From: Sulfuricurvum sp.
Lineage (GTDB): Bacteria > Campylobacterota > Campylobacteria > Campylobacterales > Sulfurimonadaceae
Reading direction: 5' to 3'
Assembly (NCBI RefSeq): GCF_028688295.1
Contig: NZ_JAQTYM010000010.1
Span: forward strand, 1 to 42,614
Length of the DNA: 42,614 nucleotides
Positions within the stretch are counted from its first letter, which is position 1, and the number at the start of each line of letters is the position of its first letter. Of this stretch, positions 9,813 to 17,683 are shown in pieces. The translations under genes and the position numbers were made by a program. The notes beneath the pieces were generated by a model. That model saw nothing but the letters and a program-made list of their open reading frames with translations, had not been told where the DNA came from and ran no database searches.

Positions 9813-11099
9813 GAGAATTGATCCTTCGATTGCATCAAAAACTCTCTGTAGTTCTTCAAAAGTAATAACATAAGGGGTCATCACATAAATGACGCTTCCC
9901 AAAGGCCGTATCAATACTCCTTGTCCCATACACTGCTGATGTATCTTTAATCCGATCCGATCCTTTGGATCAAATCCCTCCAATTCAATCGCCGCAATCA
10001 TCCCACACTGACGTACCTCTTTGACTCTCGCCAATCTCTCAAACCGTTTTAATTCTTGGGCTATAAAAGCAATCGTTCGTTGATTATTTTCGATCACGTT
10101 TTCCGATTCGAAAATATCGAGCGTCGCATTCGCCGCCGCACATGCCAAAGCATTTCCCGTATAACTGTGTGAGTGTAAAAAAGATCGCGTAGGATTATAA
10201 TCGCAATAAAACGATCCATATATTTCTTCCGTTGTTAGTACAACCGATAGCGGTAAATACCCCCCTGTAAGCCCTTTTGAAAGGATTAAAAAATCGGGTG
10301 TTATACTCGCTTGCTCACATGCAAACATACTCCCCGTCCGTCCAAATCCGACCAAAATTTCATCCGCGATAAAATGGACTCCATACTCCACACACAACCG
10401 TTTTGTTTCACTTAAAAAGAGGGGATGATACATCCTCATTCCCCCTGCACCCTGCACTAACGGCTCGACGATCAATGCCGCAATCTCATCTGAGCGTTCT
10501 TGGAGCAAATTCTCAAACGATTTTGCCGCTTCAAGTGCCGCTTCTATCGTTTGATTTTTCGGTGATGGTGTCTGAATCGAGCGGATCAGCAGAGGCTCAT
10601 AGGTCTCTTTATACAAGGCTACATCCCCTACCGAGAGTGCCCCCAATGTCTCACCGTGATAACTCTCAGAGAGTGAAACGAACAGTGGCTTCTCTTTTCC
10701 ACCGTTTTTATGCGAGTGATACGACATTTTGAGTGCTACTTCGATCGCACTTGAACCGTTATCGGCATAAAAACATCGTGTTAGTCCCTCAGGGGAGAGT
10801 TTTACCAATCTCTCCGACAATCTTACAATCCCCTCATGGGTAAAGCCTGCCAAGATAACATGTTCTAGCGTATCCAATTGCTCTTTTATTTTTTGATTGA
10901 TATAGGGGTTACAATGACCGAAGAGATTAACCCACCAACTACTGATAGCATCGATAACACGGTTCCCTTCAAAATCGTACAAATATATTCCATCCGCTTT
11001 GGAAATGGGAACCAACGGAATTGTCTCATGATCTTTCATTTGGGTGCACGGATGCCATAAAACATTTAAGTCACGCGTGGATATCTCTAAATTATTCAT
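9798..11099 (-). CDS. bioA: Adenosylmethionine--8-amino-7-oxononanoate transaminase
   Basis: PLP-dependent class III aminotransferase that converts 7-keto-8-aminopelargonate to 7,8-diaminopelargonate in biotin synthesis, using SAM as amino donor. The 433 residues are the usual length. LWHPCTQMKDH at 14-24 is diagnostic for BioA. Other motifs are SSWWVNLFGH at 53-62, the PLP-binding aspartate D246 in ADEILVGFGRTG, and the Schiff-base lysine K275 in LSKGLTGGYLPLS. AGAGG precedes the ATG. It is transcribed alone, divergently from the ppiD-like gene. No other biotin gene is in the window. Confidence 0.96.
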   Translation of the reverse strand: MNNLEISTRDLNVLWHPCTQMKDHETIPLVPISKADGIYLYDFEGNRVIDAISSWWVNLFGHCNPYINQKIKEQLDTLEHVILAGFTHEGIVRLSERLVKLSPEGLTRCFYADNGSSAIEVALKMSYHSHKNGGKEKPLFVSLSESYHGETLGALSVGDVALYKETYEPLLIRSIQTPSPKNQTIEAALEAAKSFENLLQERSDEIAALIVEPLVQGAGGMRMYHPLFLSETKRLCVEYGVHFIADEILVGFGRTGSMFACEQASITPDFLILSKGLTGGYLPLSVVLTTEEIYGSFYCDYNPTRSFLHSHSYTGNALACAAANATLDIFESENVIENNQRTIAFIAQELKRFERLARVKEVRQCGMIAAIELEGFDPKDRIGLKIHQQCMGQGVLIRPLGSVIYVMTPYVITFEELQRVFDAIEGSILSIDV

Positions 11100-11116
11100 G
11101 AAAAACCTCTAAAATT

Positions 11117-11126
11117 GAATTATAAT
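11117..11126. promoter_or_regulatory. Divergent -10 region between bioA and ppiD-like gene
   Basis: The string ATTATAAT contains overlapping TATAAT hexamers on both strands: 11121-11126 for the plus strand and the complement of 11119-11124 for the minus strand. Located 20 bases from the bioA start, it could serve bioA; on the plus strand it would give a leader of about 90 bases for the ppiD-like gene. -35 boxes are poorly defined, as is common in Campylobacterota. Confidence 0.35.
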
Positions 11127-11217
11127 ATGATAACATTTGTTAGTCGGGCACTATTTTCATCCAAGTTTAATGGTAAACTGAATAGAATATCTGAATTTTA
11201 CAATAGGATCGTTAAAT

Positions 11218-12684
11218 ATGATTACTTGGATGCAACGCCATCGGAAATATTTGGTCATTACGATCTGGATCTCCACAATCGCTTTTATCGGAGCCGGATT
11301 CGTCGGATGGGGACAATACAGCTATGGGGACAAAGCCGGAGCTGTCGCTAAAGTAGGAGAAGTTTCGATCACCTCTGCTGAACTGCAAAAAAGCTACTCA
11401 AACCTTTTTAACCAATACAATCAGCTTTTCCAAGGAAAATTTGACGAAAAACAAGCACAACAATTTGGGCTCCAACGCCAAGCGCTTCGCCAATTGGTAA
11501 ACCAGGCTCTTATTCTCAATCTTGCGAACAGTTATGGATTAATCGTATCCGATGAAGAACTTTGGAACATTATTAAATCCCAAAGTGTTTTTTCAAAGAA
11601 TGGAACCTTTGACAAAACGGTATACGCAGAAATGTTAAAACAAAACCGTTTAACGATCAAAGAGTACGAAGAATCAATGAAAAAAGAGTTGCTCATCCAA
11701 AAAACCCTTTATCTACTCGCATCAAGCAATCAAGCGATTGAGGCCAAAGCTATCTCAGGTGCCCTCGGCGTATCTGATAAAATTAGCTACAAACTCTTAA
11801 CACCCAACATGATTACTCTCACTCCAAATGAAACCGAATTAAAAGCTTTCTGGGAGAAACATAAAAAAGAGTTTACAACACAGCCAAGCTATGAGATCAG
11901 CTACGTTGTTCAAAAACCGCTCAGCCTTACACCAGCGGCAAAAGAGATCAGTGAATATTATGATATGAATCGCCAATCATTTAAAGACTCTACAGGAAAA
12001 ATCCTCACTATGGATGAGGCAGAACCAATGATCCTTGCAGCACTTAATGATAAAGCAACTGAAAAAGAGGCTCTTCGTCTCTATATCGATTTCAAAAAAG
12101 GGACGCTAGCAAATGCAACTATGGCAGAGAAAGCGATAATCAAGGAATCATCATCTCCATTTACCCCTGAACTTTCAAAAGAGATTACACAACTGAGCGA
12201 ACAAAAACCGTTCTTAAAACCTAGAAAAGTTGGGAACGATTATTTAGTGATCAAACTAGATAAAGCGGTTCCATCACGTCCAATGAGTTATGAAGAAGCC
12301 AAAACAAAAGTTAGTACGCTTTACCTCATTGAAGCCAAAAAAACAAAACTTCAAGAGTTAGCGCAAAACAGTTTTAAAACCTTTAGTGGTCAGAGCAGTG
12401 ATTTCATAACACGTAATGACAGCACTAAACTAGCGGGTTTAAACGCTCAAGAAGGATCCGAATTTTTATCAAAACTGTTTGCTTCCAAACAAAAACAAGG
12501 TTTTATCACTTTAGAAAATGGAAATGTTATAATCTATAACGTTTTGGAACAAAAGTTGCTTCAAGATAAAACATTAGCGGATGAAAATGCTGTAGCGAAG
12601 CTAAAAGGGAGTTTGTTGGATCAAGGGCTTATTAAAACTCTTGAGAGCAAATATCCTGTTGAAATCTATGTAGAGGGGATTTGA
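11218..12684 (+). CDS. PpiD/SurA-like periplasmic foldase
   Basis: A 488-residue membrane-anchored chaperone. Residues 1-10 are cytoplasmic, one span covers about 11-31 (YLVITIWISTIAFIGAGFVG), and a SurA_N-type helical domain covers about 40-190 (QFGLQRQALRQLVNQALILNLA is the characteristic helix). The family helps outer-membrane and exported proteins fold at the inner membrane. In the remaining 300 residues I cannot find a clear parvulin motif set (HILV start, GGDLGW centre), so the isomerase domain seems degenerate and the protein may act as a chaperone only. AGGAT lies about 9 bases before the ATG. It ends one base before the ftsA start, so co-transcription with ftsA-ftsZ is likely. Confidence 0.85.
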   Translation: MITWMQRHRKYLVITIWISTIAFIGAGFVGWGQYSYGDKAGAVAKVGEVSITSAELQKSYSNLFNQYNQLFQGKFDEKQAQQFGLQRQALRQLVNQALILNLANSYGLIVSDEELWNIIKSQSVFSKNGTFDKTVYAEMLKQNRLTIKEYEESMKKELLIQKTLYLLASSNQAIEAKAISGALGVSDKISYKLLTPNMITLTPNETELKAFWEKHKKEFTTQPSYEISYVVQKPLSLTPAAKEISEYYDMNRQSFKDSTGKILTMDEAEPMILAALNDKATEKEALRLYIDFKKGTLANATMAEKAIIKESSSPFTPELSKEITQLSEQKPFLKPRKVGNDYLVIKLDKAVPSRPMSYEEAKTKVSTLYLIEAKKTKLQELAQNSFKTFSGQSSDFITRNDSTKLAGLNAQEGSEFLSKLFASKQKQGFITLENGNVIIYNVLEQKLLQDKTLADENAVAKLKGSLLDQGLIKTLESKYPVEIYVEGI

Positions 12685-12685
12685 T

Positions 12686-14095
12686 TTGAAACGGACCGTT
12701 TTAGCCATTGATATCGGCTCAACTAAAGTTTGTGCACTCATCGCGGAAATCGATGACGATAACGTTGCACAAATCATTGGTGCCGGGATCGCAAAAGCAC
12801 AAGGGCTTCGCAAAGGGAGCATCACCAATATTGAGCTTGCATCAAAATCGATCAAAAGCGCACTCAATGATGCGAAACGTGTTGCCGGGACTGAACTACG
12901 AAGTGCTGTCGTCACCATCTCCGGTGCCTACACAAAAAGTCTGAATTCCAGTGGTATTGTCAATATCCCTAACAAAGAGATTACCCTCAATGAAATTCAG
13001 CGTGTTATGCATACGTCACTGTATAACGCTAATATCCCTAATGAGTTTGAAGTATTACATGCCCTTCCGTATAATTTCAAAGTCGATGATCAAGATTTTA
13101 TCGAAGATCCTCTAGGGATGAACGCCGCACGTCTGGAAGTCGAAACTCATATTATTACGACACAAAAAAGTAATCTTAACAATCTTCGTAAAGCGGTAAA
13201 AGCTGCAGGTGTTGATGTTGAGAGTGTTGTACTCAGCGGATATGCCTCAGCGATTGCCGTTCTTAATGCAGACGAAAAAGAGCTCGGAGCAGCTGTCGTC
13301 GATATGGGTGGAAATACGAGTAACATAGTTATCCACTCCGGTCATGCAATCCGCTATAACGATTTTTTAGGTGTAGGTTCAAACCATATCACCAACGATC
13401 TATCCATGGCATTGCACACTCCCCTTCACACAGCTGACAATGTCAAAATCAATTACGGATCGCTTTATGCTCCTAGCAACGACCTGATTGAACTTCCTGT
13501 TATTGGAGATGAAAGCTCAAGTCATGAGGTCTCCCTCGAAGTTGTCCATAACGTTATTTATGCGCGTGTCGAAGAGACGTTAATGATTATCGCTCAATCT
13601 ATCGAAAAGAGTGGCCTTAAAGAACATATGGGAGCCGGTGTTGTACTAACCGGTGGTTTTACCAAAATTGAAGGCTTACGTGAATTGGCGATTGCAATTT
13701 TGGACAATATGCCAGTACGACTCGCTAAACCAACCGACATAGGGGGACTTTTTGACACCCTTAGAGATCCATCCTACTCAGGTGCAGTAGGATTAGTCAA
13801 ATATTTAGCCGGCGGTTATACACCATACGAAATCGATGTAAATCGTCGTATGCGACATGCCAGTGAAGAACCGATCCCTACTCAAAATCCCCTCCACGAT
13901 GAGGCGCCTAAGTTTGAGCAAGCTACTTCTATCTCTACTCCTTCTCCTACAGCGGGTCCCATACCGCAGCCGATGAAGGAAGAGAAGAAAGCAGAAACCA
14001 GCAAGATGGTCAATATCACGGAGAAAAAAACCGTAGATGGCGATCAACCAAACCCAATTTCCAAGTTTTGGAATTGGGCAACTCAACTATTTTAA
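12686..14095 (+). CDS. ftsA: Cell division protein FtsA
   Basis: Actin-like ATPase that tethers FtsZ filaments to the membrane and recruits the divisome. The 469 residues begin with the phosphate-1 loop LAIDIGSTKVCALIAE. An SHS2/1C domain lies at about 85-165. Phosphate-2 is AAVVDMGGNTSNIVI at about 203-217, and the adenosine motif is GAGVVLTGGFTKIEGL at about 318-333. The C-terminal tail after about 395 is long, Pro/Lys-rich and probably disordered. It ends in an amphipathic membrane-targeting helix, PISKFWNWATQLF. The start codon is TTG, placed one base after the ppiD-like stop with AGAGGGG upstream; no ATG near this position fits the N-terminus, and TTG should keep expression modest. Confidence 0.97.
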   Translation: MKRTVLAIDIGSTKVCALIAEIDDDNVAQIIGAGIAKAQGLRKGSITNIELASKSIKSALNDAKRVAGTELRSAVVTISGAYTKSLNSSGIVNIPNKEITLNEIQRVMHTSLYNANIPNEFEVLHALPYNFKVDDQDFIEDPLGMNAARLEVETHIITTQKSNLNNLRKAVKAAGVDVESVVLSGYASAIAVLNADEKELGAAVVDMGGNTSNIVIHSGHAIRYNDFLGVGSNHITNDLSMALHTPLHTADNVKINYGSLYAPSNDLIELPVIGDESSSHEVSLEVVHNVIYARVEETLMIIAQSIEKSGLKEHMGAGVVLTGGFTKIEGLRELAIAILDNMPVRLAKPTDIGGLFDTLRDPSYSGAVGLVKYLAGGYTPYEIDVNRRMRHASEEPIPTQNPLHDEAPKFEQATSISTPSPTAGPIPQPMKEEKKAETSKMVNITEKKTVDGDQPNPISKFWNWATQLF

Positions 14096-14113
14096 TCACG
14101 TCAAGGAGCAAGC

Positions 14114-15250
14114 ATGGAACCATTTTCAATTGAAGAATCAACAACTCTCACAGGAGCGCGTATCGTAGCAGTCGGTGTCGGCGGTGGCGGCGGAAACATG
14201 ATAGGCTATATGCTTAAAGAGCAAATTCCGGGAATCGAACTCATCATTGCAAACACAGATGCTCAAGTATTGGAGCAAGGTTCAGCAGCAACCAAAATCC
14301 AACTCGGTGCAAAACTGACTAAAGGTCTTGGTGCAGGGATGAAGCCCGAAGTGGGCAAAGAGTCTGCCCTAGAGAGCTATGAGGATTTAGCACGTGCCCT
14401 AGAGGGTGCGGACATCGTTTTCGTAGCGGCAGGCCTTGGTGGAGGTACCGGTACGGGTGCAGCTCCTATCATTGCTAAAATCGCTAAAGAAGTTGGTGCT
14501 TTGACCATTGCGGTTGTAACTAAACCATTCTCATTTGAAGGTAAAAAACGTCTTAAGCTTGCTGAAGACGGTTTGAACGAACTCAAAAATGAATCCGATT
14601 GTATCGTTGTTATCCCGAATGACAAACTCCTCTCGATCATCGATCCGAAAATGGGGATCAAAGAGAGCTTTAAAATCGTTGACAGTGTACTTGCTCGTGC
14701 TGTAAGCGGAACATCAGGTGTTATTCTCGCCAGTGGTGACAACGACATCAATCTTGACTTTGCTGACTTACAAACTGTTATGAGTCACCGTGGATTGGCT
14801 CTCATGGGTGTGGGCGAATACAAAGGTGAAAATGCGGCATACGAAGCGATCAAAAATGCTATCGAATCTCCGTTGCTTGATAATATGTCCGTTAACGGTG
14901 CACTTGGAGTATTGGTTCACTTTAGCATGCACCCTGAATTTCCGTTTATGGAACTCTCAGCAGCGATGGACGTGGTTCATAACAGCGTTGATGATGCTGC
15001 AGACGTTATTTTTGGTACGACCACAGATGAAAACCTTCCGAAAGATTTTATTCGTATTACCCTTGTGGCTACCGGATTTGAGAAAAAAGCGGCGATGGGA
15101 ATCAATAACCACGAATTTGAAAACAAAGAGGTCATTGCTGCCGCTGCTGCAAAACCTCGCGTCGTTGTTCGCCCTGCGATGGTTGCCAACGGTGACTACA
15201 CAGAAGACTTCCTAGACGTACCGACGTTTATGCGTCAACAAAGAGATTAA
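14114..15250 (+). CDS. ftsZ: Cell division protein FtsZ
   Basis: Tubulin-like GTPase that forms the Z ring. The 378 residues include the N-terminal nucleotide loop VGVGGGGGNM at about 20-29 and the tubulin signature GGGTGTG at 109-115. The T7-loop region is NDINLDFADLQTVM at about 215-228. The C-terminal conserved peptide EDFLDVPTFMRQQRD is the FtsA-binding tail. The AAGGAG site ends 6 bases before the ATG, a strong site in line with the high FtsZ:FtsA ratio cells need. It is 18 bases after ftsA and 11 bases before the J-domain gene. Confidence 0.99.
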   Translation: MEPFSIEESTTLTGARIVAVGVGGGGGNMIGYMLKEQIPGIELIIANTDAQVLEQGSAATKIQLGAKLTKGLGAGMKPEVGKESALESYEDLARALEGADIVFVAAGLGGGTGTGAAPIIAKIAKEVGALTIAVVTKPFSFEGKKRLKLAEDGLNELKNESDCIVVIPNDKLLSIIDPKMGIKESFKIVDSVLARAVSGTSGVILASGDNDINLDFADLQTVMSHRGLALMGVGEYKGENAAYEAIKNAIESPLLDNMSVNGALGVLVHFSMHPEFPFMELSAAMDVVHNSVDDAADVIFGTTTDENLPKDFIRITLVATGFEKKAAMGINNHEFENKEVIAAAAAKPRVVVRPAMVANGDYTEDFLDVPTFMRQQRD

Positions 15251-15261
15251 TCTCTCTTTCC

Positions 15262-15552
15262 ATGCTCTCTTCCGACACGCTCATAAAGGCCAAAACGCTC
15301 CTTGGCCTGAGTGACAAAGCTACCCTCTCCGATATCAAAATCCGCTACAAAAACATGATGCAACAATGGCATCCTGACAAACATCCAGATGATCCCGAAA
15401 CAGCCCATGCCATGAGTACCCAAATCAATGATGCCTATGCCATTTTACTTGAGTATTGTTCCAAGTATGAATTTAACTTTGATGAAGATCATTTGAGAGA
15501 GAAAACCCTCACTCCGCAGGAGTGGTGGACTAAGAAGTTTGGGGGGAGATAA
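15262..15552 (+). CDS. J-domain (DnaJ-like) co-chaperone
   Basis: A 96-residue protein that is mostly one J domain: AKTLLGLSDKATLSDIKIRY, the invariant HPD in QQWHPDKHPDDPE at about 36-38, then the third helix (STQINDAYAILLEY). J domains stimulate DnaK ATPase activity. There is no Gly/Phe region or zinc domain, so it is a type III minimal J protein. A C-terminal extension (FNFDEDHLREKTLTPQEWW) may give partner specificity. It lies 11 bases after ftsZ and so probably belongs to that operon. No strong ribosome binding site is visible. A role in divisome protein turnover is only a contextual guess. Confidence 0.9.
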   Translation: MLSSDTLIKAKTLLGLSDKATLSDIKIRYKNMMQQWHPDKHPDDPETAHAMSTQINDAYAILLEYCSKYEFNFDEDHLREKTLTPQEWWTKKFGGR

Positions 15553-15587
15553 AGTCACCTATTTACGTTTTTATTTATTTTTTGTGA

Positions 15588-15677
15588 TATAATTCTTTTC
15601 GCAGTGACTGATTATGATACGCTCGATGGAGCGGTACGATTAAGGTCGAGGGAGTAATTACCCTCGACCTTTTTTTT
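15588..15677 (+). ncRNA. Candidate small RNA (extended -10, hairpin, intrinsic terminator)
   Basis: TGATATAAT (TATAAT at 15588-15593) is an extended -10 preceded by a T-rich tract, the usual sigma-70 form in Campylobacterota. Transcription would start near 15600. The predicted transcript of about 75 nt has a first hairpin CGCTC-GATG-GAGCG near 15620-15633. It ends in a strong terminator whose stem is AAGGTCGAGGG/CCCTCGACCTT (15642-15652 with 15661-15671) followed by eight T. No protein gene follows on this strand. It does not resemble 6S, SRP or tmRNA. Alternatively the terminator simply ends the ftsZ operon and the -10 is fortuitous. Confidence 0.5.
15642..15677 (+). terminator. Rho-independent terminator
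   Basis: Perfect 11-bp GC-rich stem (15642-15652 with 15661-15671), 8-base loop AGTAATTA, then a T8 run. It closes the ppiD-ftsA-ftsZ-J-domain transcript and/or the small RNA candidate. Confidence 0.9.
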
Positions 15678-15720
15678 GCCCTCCACAATCGCAATCTCAT
15701 CCCCCGCTCAACCCATAAGA

Positions 15721-16707
15721 TCACATCAGTCTTTTTATATCTTGTTCTAGTTCTTGCAGACTTAACTGCTTTTCTTTTTCTCGAAGAGTTTGTTTGTATT
15801 TTTCATACTCTATTTCTGATTTTTGTATCGCCATATCGTGAGAAATTTTACCTTTATGGGTGAGCAGTTCTCTTCCATTAATGGATAAAATAGCGTCCAA
15901 TCGATCAATCCAATCCTTCATCGTCATGGGTTTGTGCTGACTTGCCATTGTTTCGGCAAATGCGAGATACTGCTCGACCAAAAGCCCTAATAATTTTATC
16001 TCCTCTTCGTTGAGATAATTTTTGGCAACACTGACATCTTTTTTAGTGATACTTTTACCCGTCTTATCAAATGATTGCATCCCCAACAAAGGCAAACTCA
16101 TATCCACTCTATTATGAACTAGCTCCGCAGCCGTTTGAGATGAGATAGCCCATAGAAGTTTATTTTGAACAATTTTGAAAAACTCTATCGTCTTTTCATC
16201 TTTAGGATCATAATCGATACTTGTCATGTAAATATCTTTGATTTTTTGGTAAAAAAATCGTTCTGAAATGCGAATATCACGGAGTCGTTTTTGCAGTTCA
16301 TCAAAATAGACCATATCGGTGCCGTTTTTGAATCGTTCATCATTGAGGACAAAACCTTTGGTAATGTACTCATTGAGTCTTTTGGTCGCCCAGATTCTAA
16401 ACTTCGTCCCCTGAGGCGATTTGACCCGAAAACCGATGGCGATAATCATATCGAGATTGTAAAAATCTATCTCTCTCGCAACCTCTCGCTCACCTTCGAT
16501 TTGAACTGTTCGGAATTTCCGAACAGTTGATATATGCTCTAATTCACCCTCTTCAAAAATATGGGAAATATGTTCGCTGATCGTTGCTTTTGATTTGCCA
16601 AAGACCTCACATAGTTGAGATTGAGAAAGCCAAATACTTTTTTCTTCAAACCGAACATCGACTTTTATCTCTCCGCTTTCGTTTTGATAAATTAACACTT
16701 CACTCAT
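15721..16707 (-). CDS. RhuM family protein
   Basis: The 328 residues match the RhuM family (COG3943). The N-terminal region SIWLSQSQLCEVFGKSKATISEHISHIFEEGEL at about 23-55 looks like a helix-turn-helix. It is followed by the family core REIDFYNLDMIIAIGFRVKS and FRIWATKRLNEYITKGFVLN at about 79-123. The last 60 residues form a charged coiled coil. RhuM was first named in a Salmonella pathogenicity island and is common beside restriction-modification and mobile genes; its molecular function is unproven. GGAGAGGG lies 8 bases before the ATG. It lies downstream of the nuclease gene in the same orientation, after a 178-base gap, and marks the start of an accessory region. Confidence 0.88.
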   Translation of the reverse strand: MSEVLIYQNESGEIKVDVRFEEKSIWLSQSQLCEVFGKSKATISEHISHIFEEGELEHISTVRKFRTVQIEGEREVAREIDFYNLDMIIAIGFRVKSPQGTKFRIWATKRLNEYITKGFVLNDERFKNGTDMVYFDELQKRLRDIRISERFFYQKIKDIYMTSIDYDPKDEKTIEFFKIVQNKLLWAISSQTAAELVHNRVDMSLPLLGMQSFDKTGKSITKKDVSVAKNYLNEEEIKLLGLLVEQYLAFAETMASQHKPMTMKDWIDRLDAILSINGRELLTHKGKISHDMAIQKSEIEYEKYKQTLREKEKQLSLQELEQDIKRLM

Positions 16708-16885
16708 TTATTTGCCCTCTCCAATCGTTTACTCATTTTAATTCAGCCTGTCCCCGTTTTCTCTACGGTCATATAGAATGGCGGGATAAATTTAGCTGTT
16801 CCCATTTCTTATGCTATCAAGATTGTTACATTATCAGAAATAATCAAGTTAAGATAGAAAATTTTGTGGGGATCACTAAAATAAA
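16708..16885. other. Intergenic AT-rich spacer with GGGGACAGG-type motif
   Basis: No gene is visible in this 178-base spacer. At 16747-16756 it holds CCTGTCCCCG within AATTCAGCCTGTCCCCGTTT. This motif is widely found in bacteria beside REP-associated (Y1, IS200-like) transposase genes. No transposase ORF is present, so at most it is a relic. The rest is AT-rich and could hold the rhuM promoter. Confidence 0.35.
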
Positions 16886-17674
16886 CTACGACTCAATAAT
16901 ACTTTCAAATCTAATTTCCTGAAGTTTTAACATTTTTTGATTTTTAAGAAAATATTTTGCAGATTCTGATAGCATTTGATTGTCACCGATAATATAATGA
17001 AACGAGACCTTTTTTTTGATTATATTTTGCAATAAATATATATAACAATCACCAATAAATGCTCTTAAATCCCTACTTTCAATTTGGTAGTTATCAATTT
17101 CAATCCAATTTTTACACTGCACTAAAAATATTGTATCATCATTTTCAACTAATAAATCAATTCCTCCATCTTGCTTACCAAGCTCATCTCCTCGATACCG
17201 AACATGGTAGCCAGCTATTTCATATTTTTTTCCAATGAACTTTTCGTATTCCAAGCCTTTATATATTTTTTTTGATGAATCAGTATAGTCAAGAAGGTTA
17301 ATATACTGTGAACTCCAGCAAGGATATGTTGTGTTGCCATTACAGAAAAAAATATCAAAAATAATATTTTCAGTCGAATAGAATACAATATTTTCTTGTG
17401 CCCAATGACCTTGACGTATCTTGAATTGCATAAAAATTTTATCTATATTTTTAAAATCTAATAAAAACTCATGATAGTCAAAATCTGTTTTTCCTAGCTT
17501 TTCGGTTAGATTTTCTTTACTATTGTCTTGTTCGTTAACAAGGTATACATAAACATTCCCAGTTAAATATTTAATTAATTTTTTTATATGAGTGATATTA
17601 GATGGGCAACGAATTTTGAAAGAACATTTTAGATTTTTTAAAATAACTTGTTGAATTAAGTAATAGTTACTCAT
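16886..17674 (-). CDS. Mrr-like PD-(D/E)XK restriction endonuclease-type protein
   Basis: The 262-residue product has a C-terminal nuclease core. A helix YEKFIGKKYEIAGYHVRYRG contains E144, then QDGGIDLLVE contributes D173, then TIFLVQCKNW gives Q186-x-K188. This order is diagnostic of Mrr-type PD-(D/E)XK endonucleases. The N-terminal 130 residues are AT-rich-encoded and not recognised; they may be a specificity domain. No methyltransferase gene is adjacent, so it is either a modification-dependent enzyme or an orphan. It lies 9 bases after the exported Sel1-repeat gene, in the same orientation, and upstream of rhuM. Base composition is markedly more AT-rich than the flanking housekeeping genes, which suggests transfer. 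Confidence 0.8.
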   Translation of the reverse strand: MSNYYLIQQVILKNLKCSFKIRCPSNITHIKKLIKYLTGNVYVYLVNEQDNSKENLTEKLGKTDFDYHEFLLDFKNIDKIFMQFKIRQGHWAQENIVFYSTENIIFDIFFCNGNTTYPCWSSQYINLLDYTDSSKKIYKGLEYEKFIGKKYEIAGYHVRYRGDELGKQDGGIDLLVENDDTIFLVQCKNWIEIDNYQIESRDLRAFIGDCYIYLLQNIIKKKVSFHYIIGDNQMLSESAKYFLKNQKMLKLQEIRFESIIES

Positions 17675-17683
17675 AACAAAAAT

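Noticed and set aside
11115-11351. 78-codon plus-strand ORF overlapping the ppiD-like start
   Set aside because: It is out of frame with the clear PpiD-like protein, covers the promoter region and resembles nothing.
15614-15643. Nine-codon ORF (MIRSMERYD) before the terminator as a leader peptide
   Set aside because: There is no Shine-Dalgarno and no downstream gene on that strand to attenuate. It is more likely chance within the RNA hairpin.
15676-16720. Possible attachment-site direct repeats (TTGCCCTC-CAATCG-like strings near 15676 and 16712)
   Set aside because: The match is short and imperfect, lies on both sides of rhuM only, and no integrase is present.
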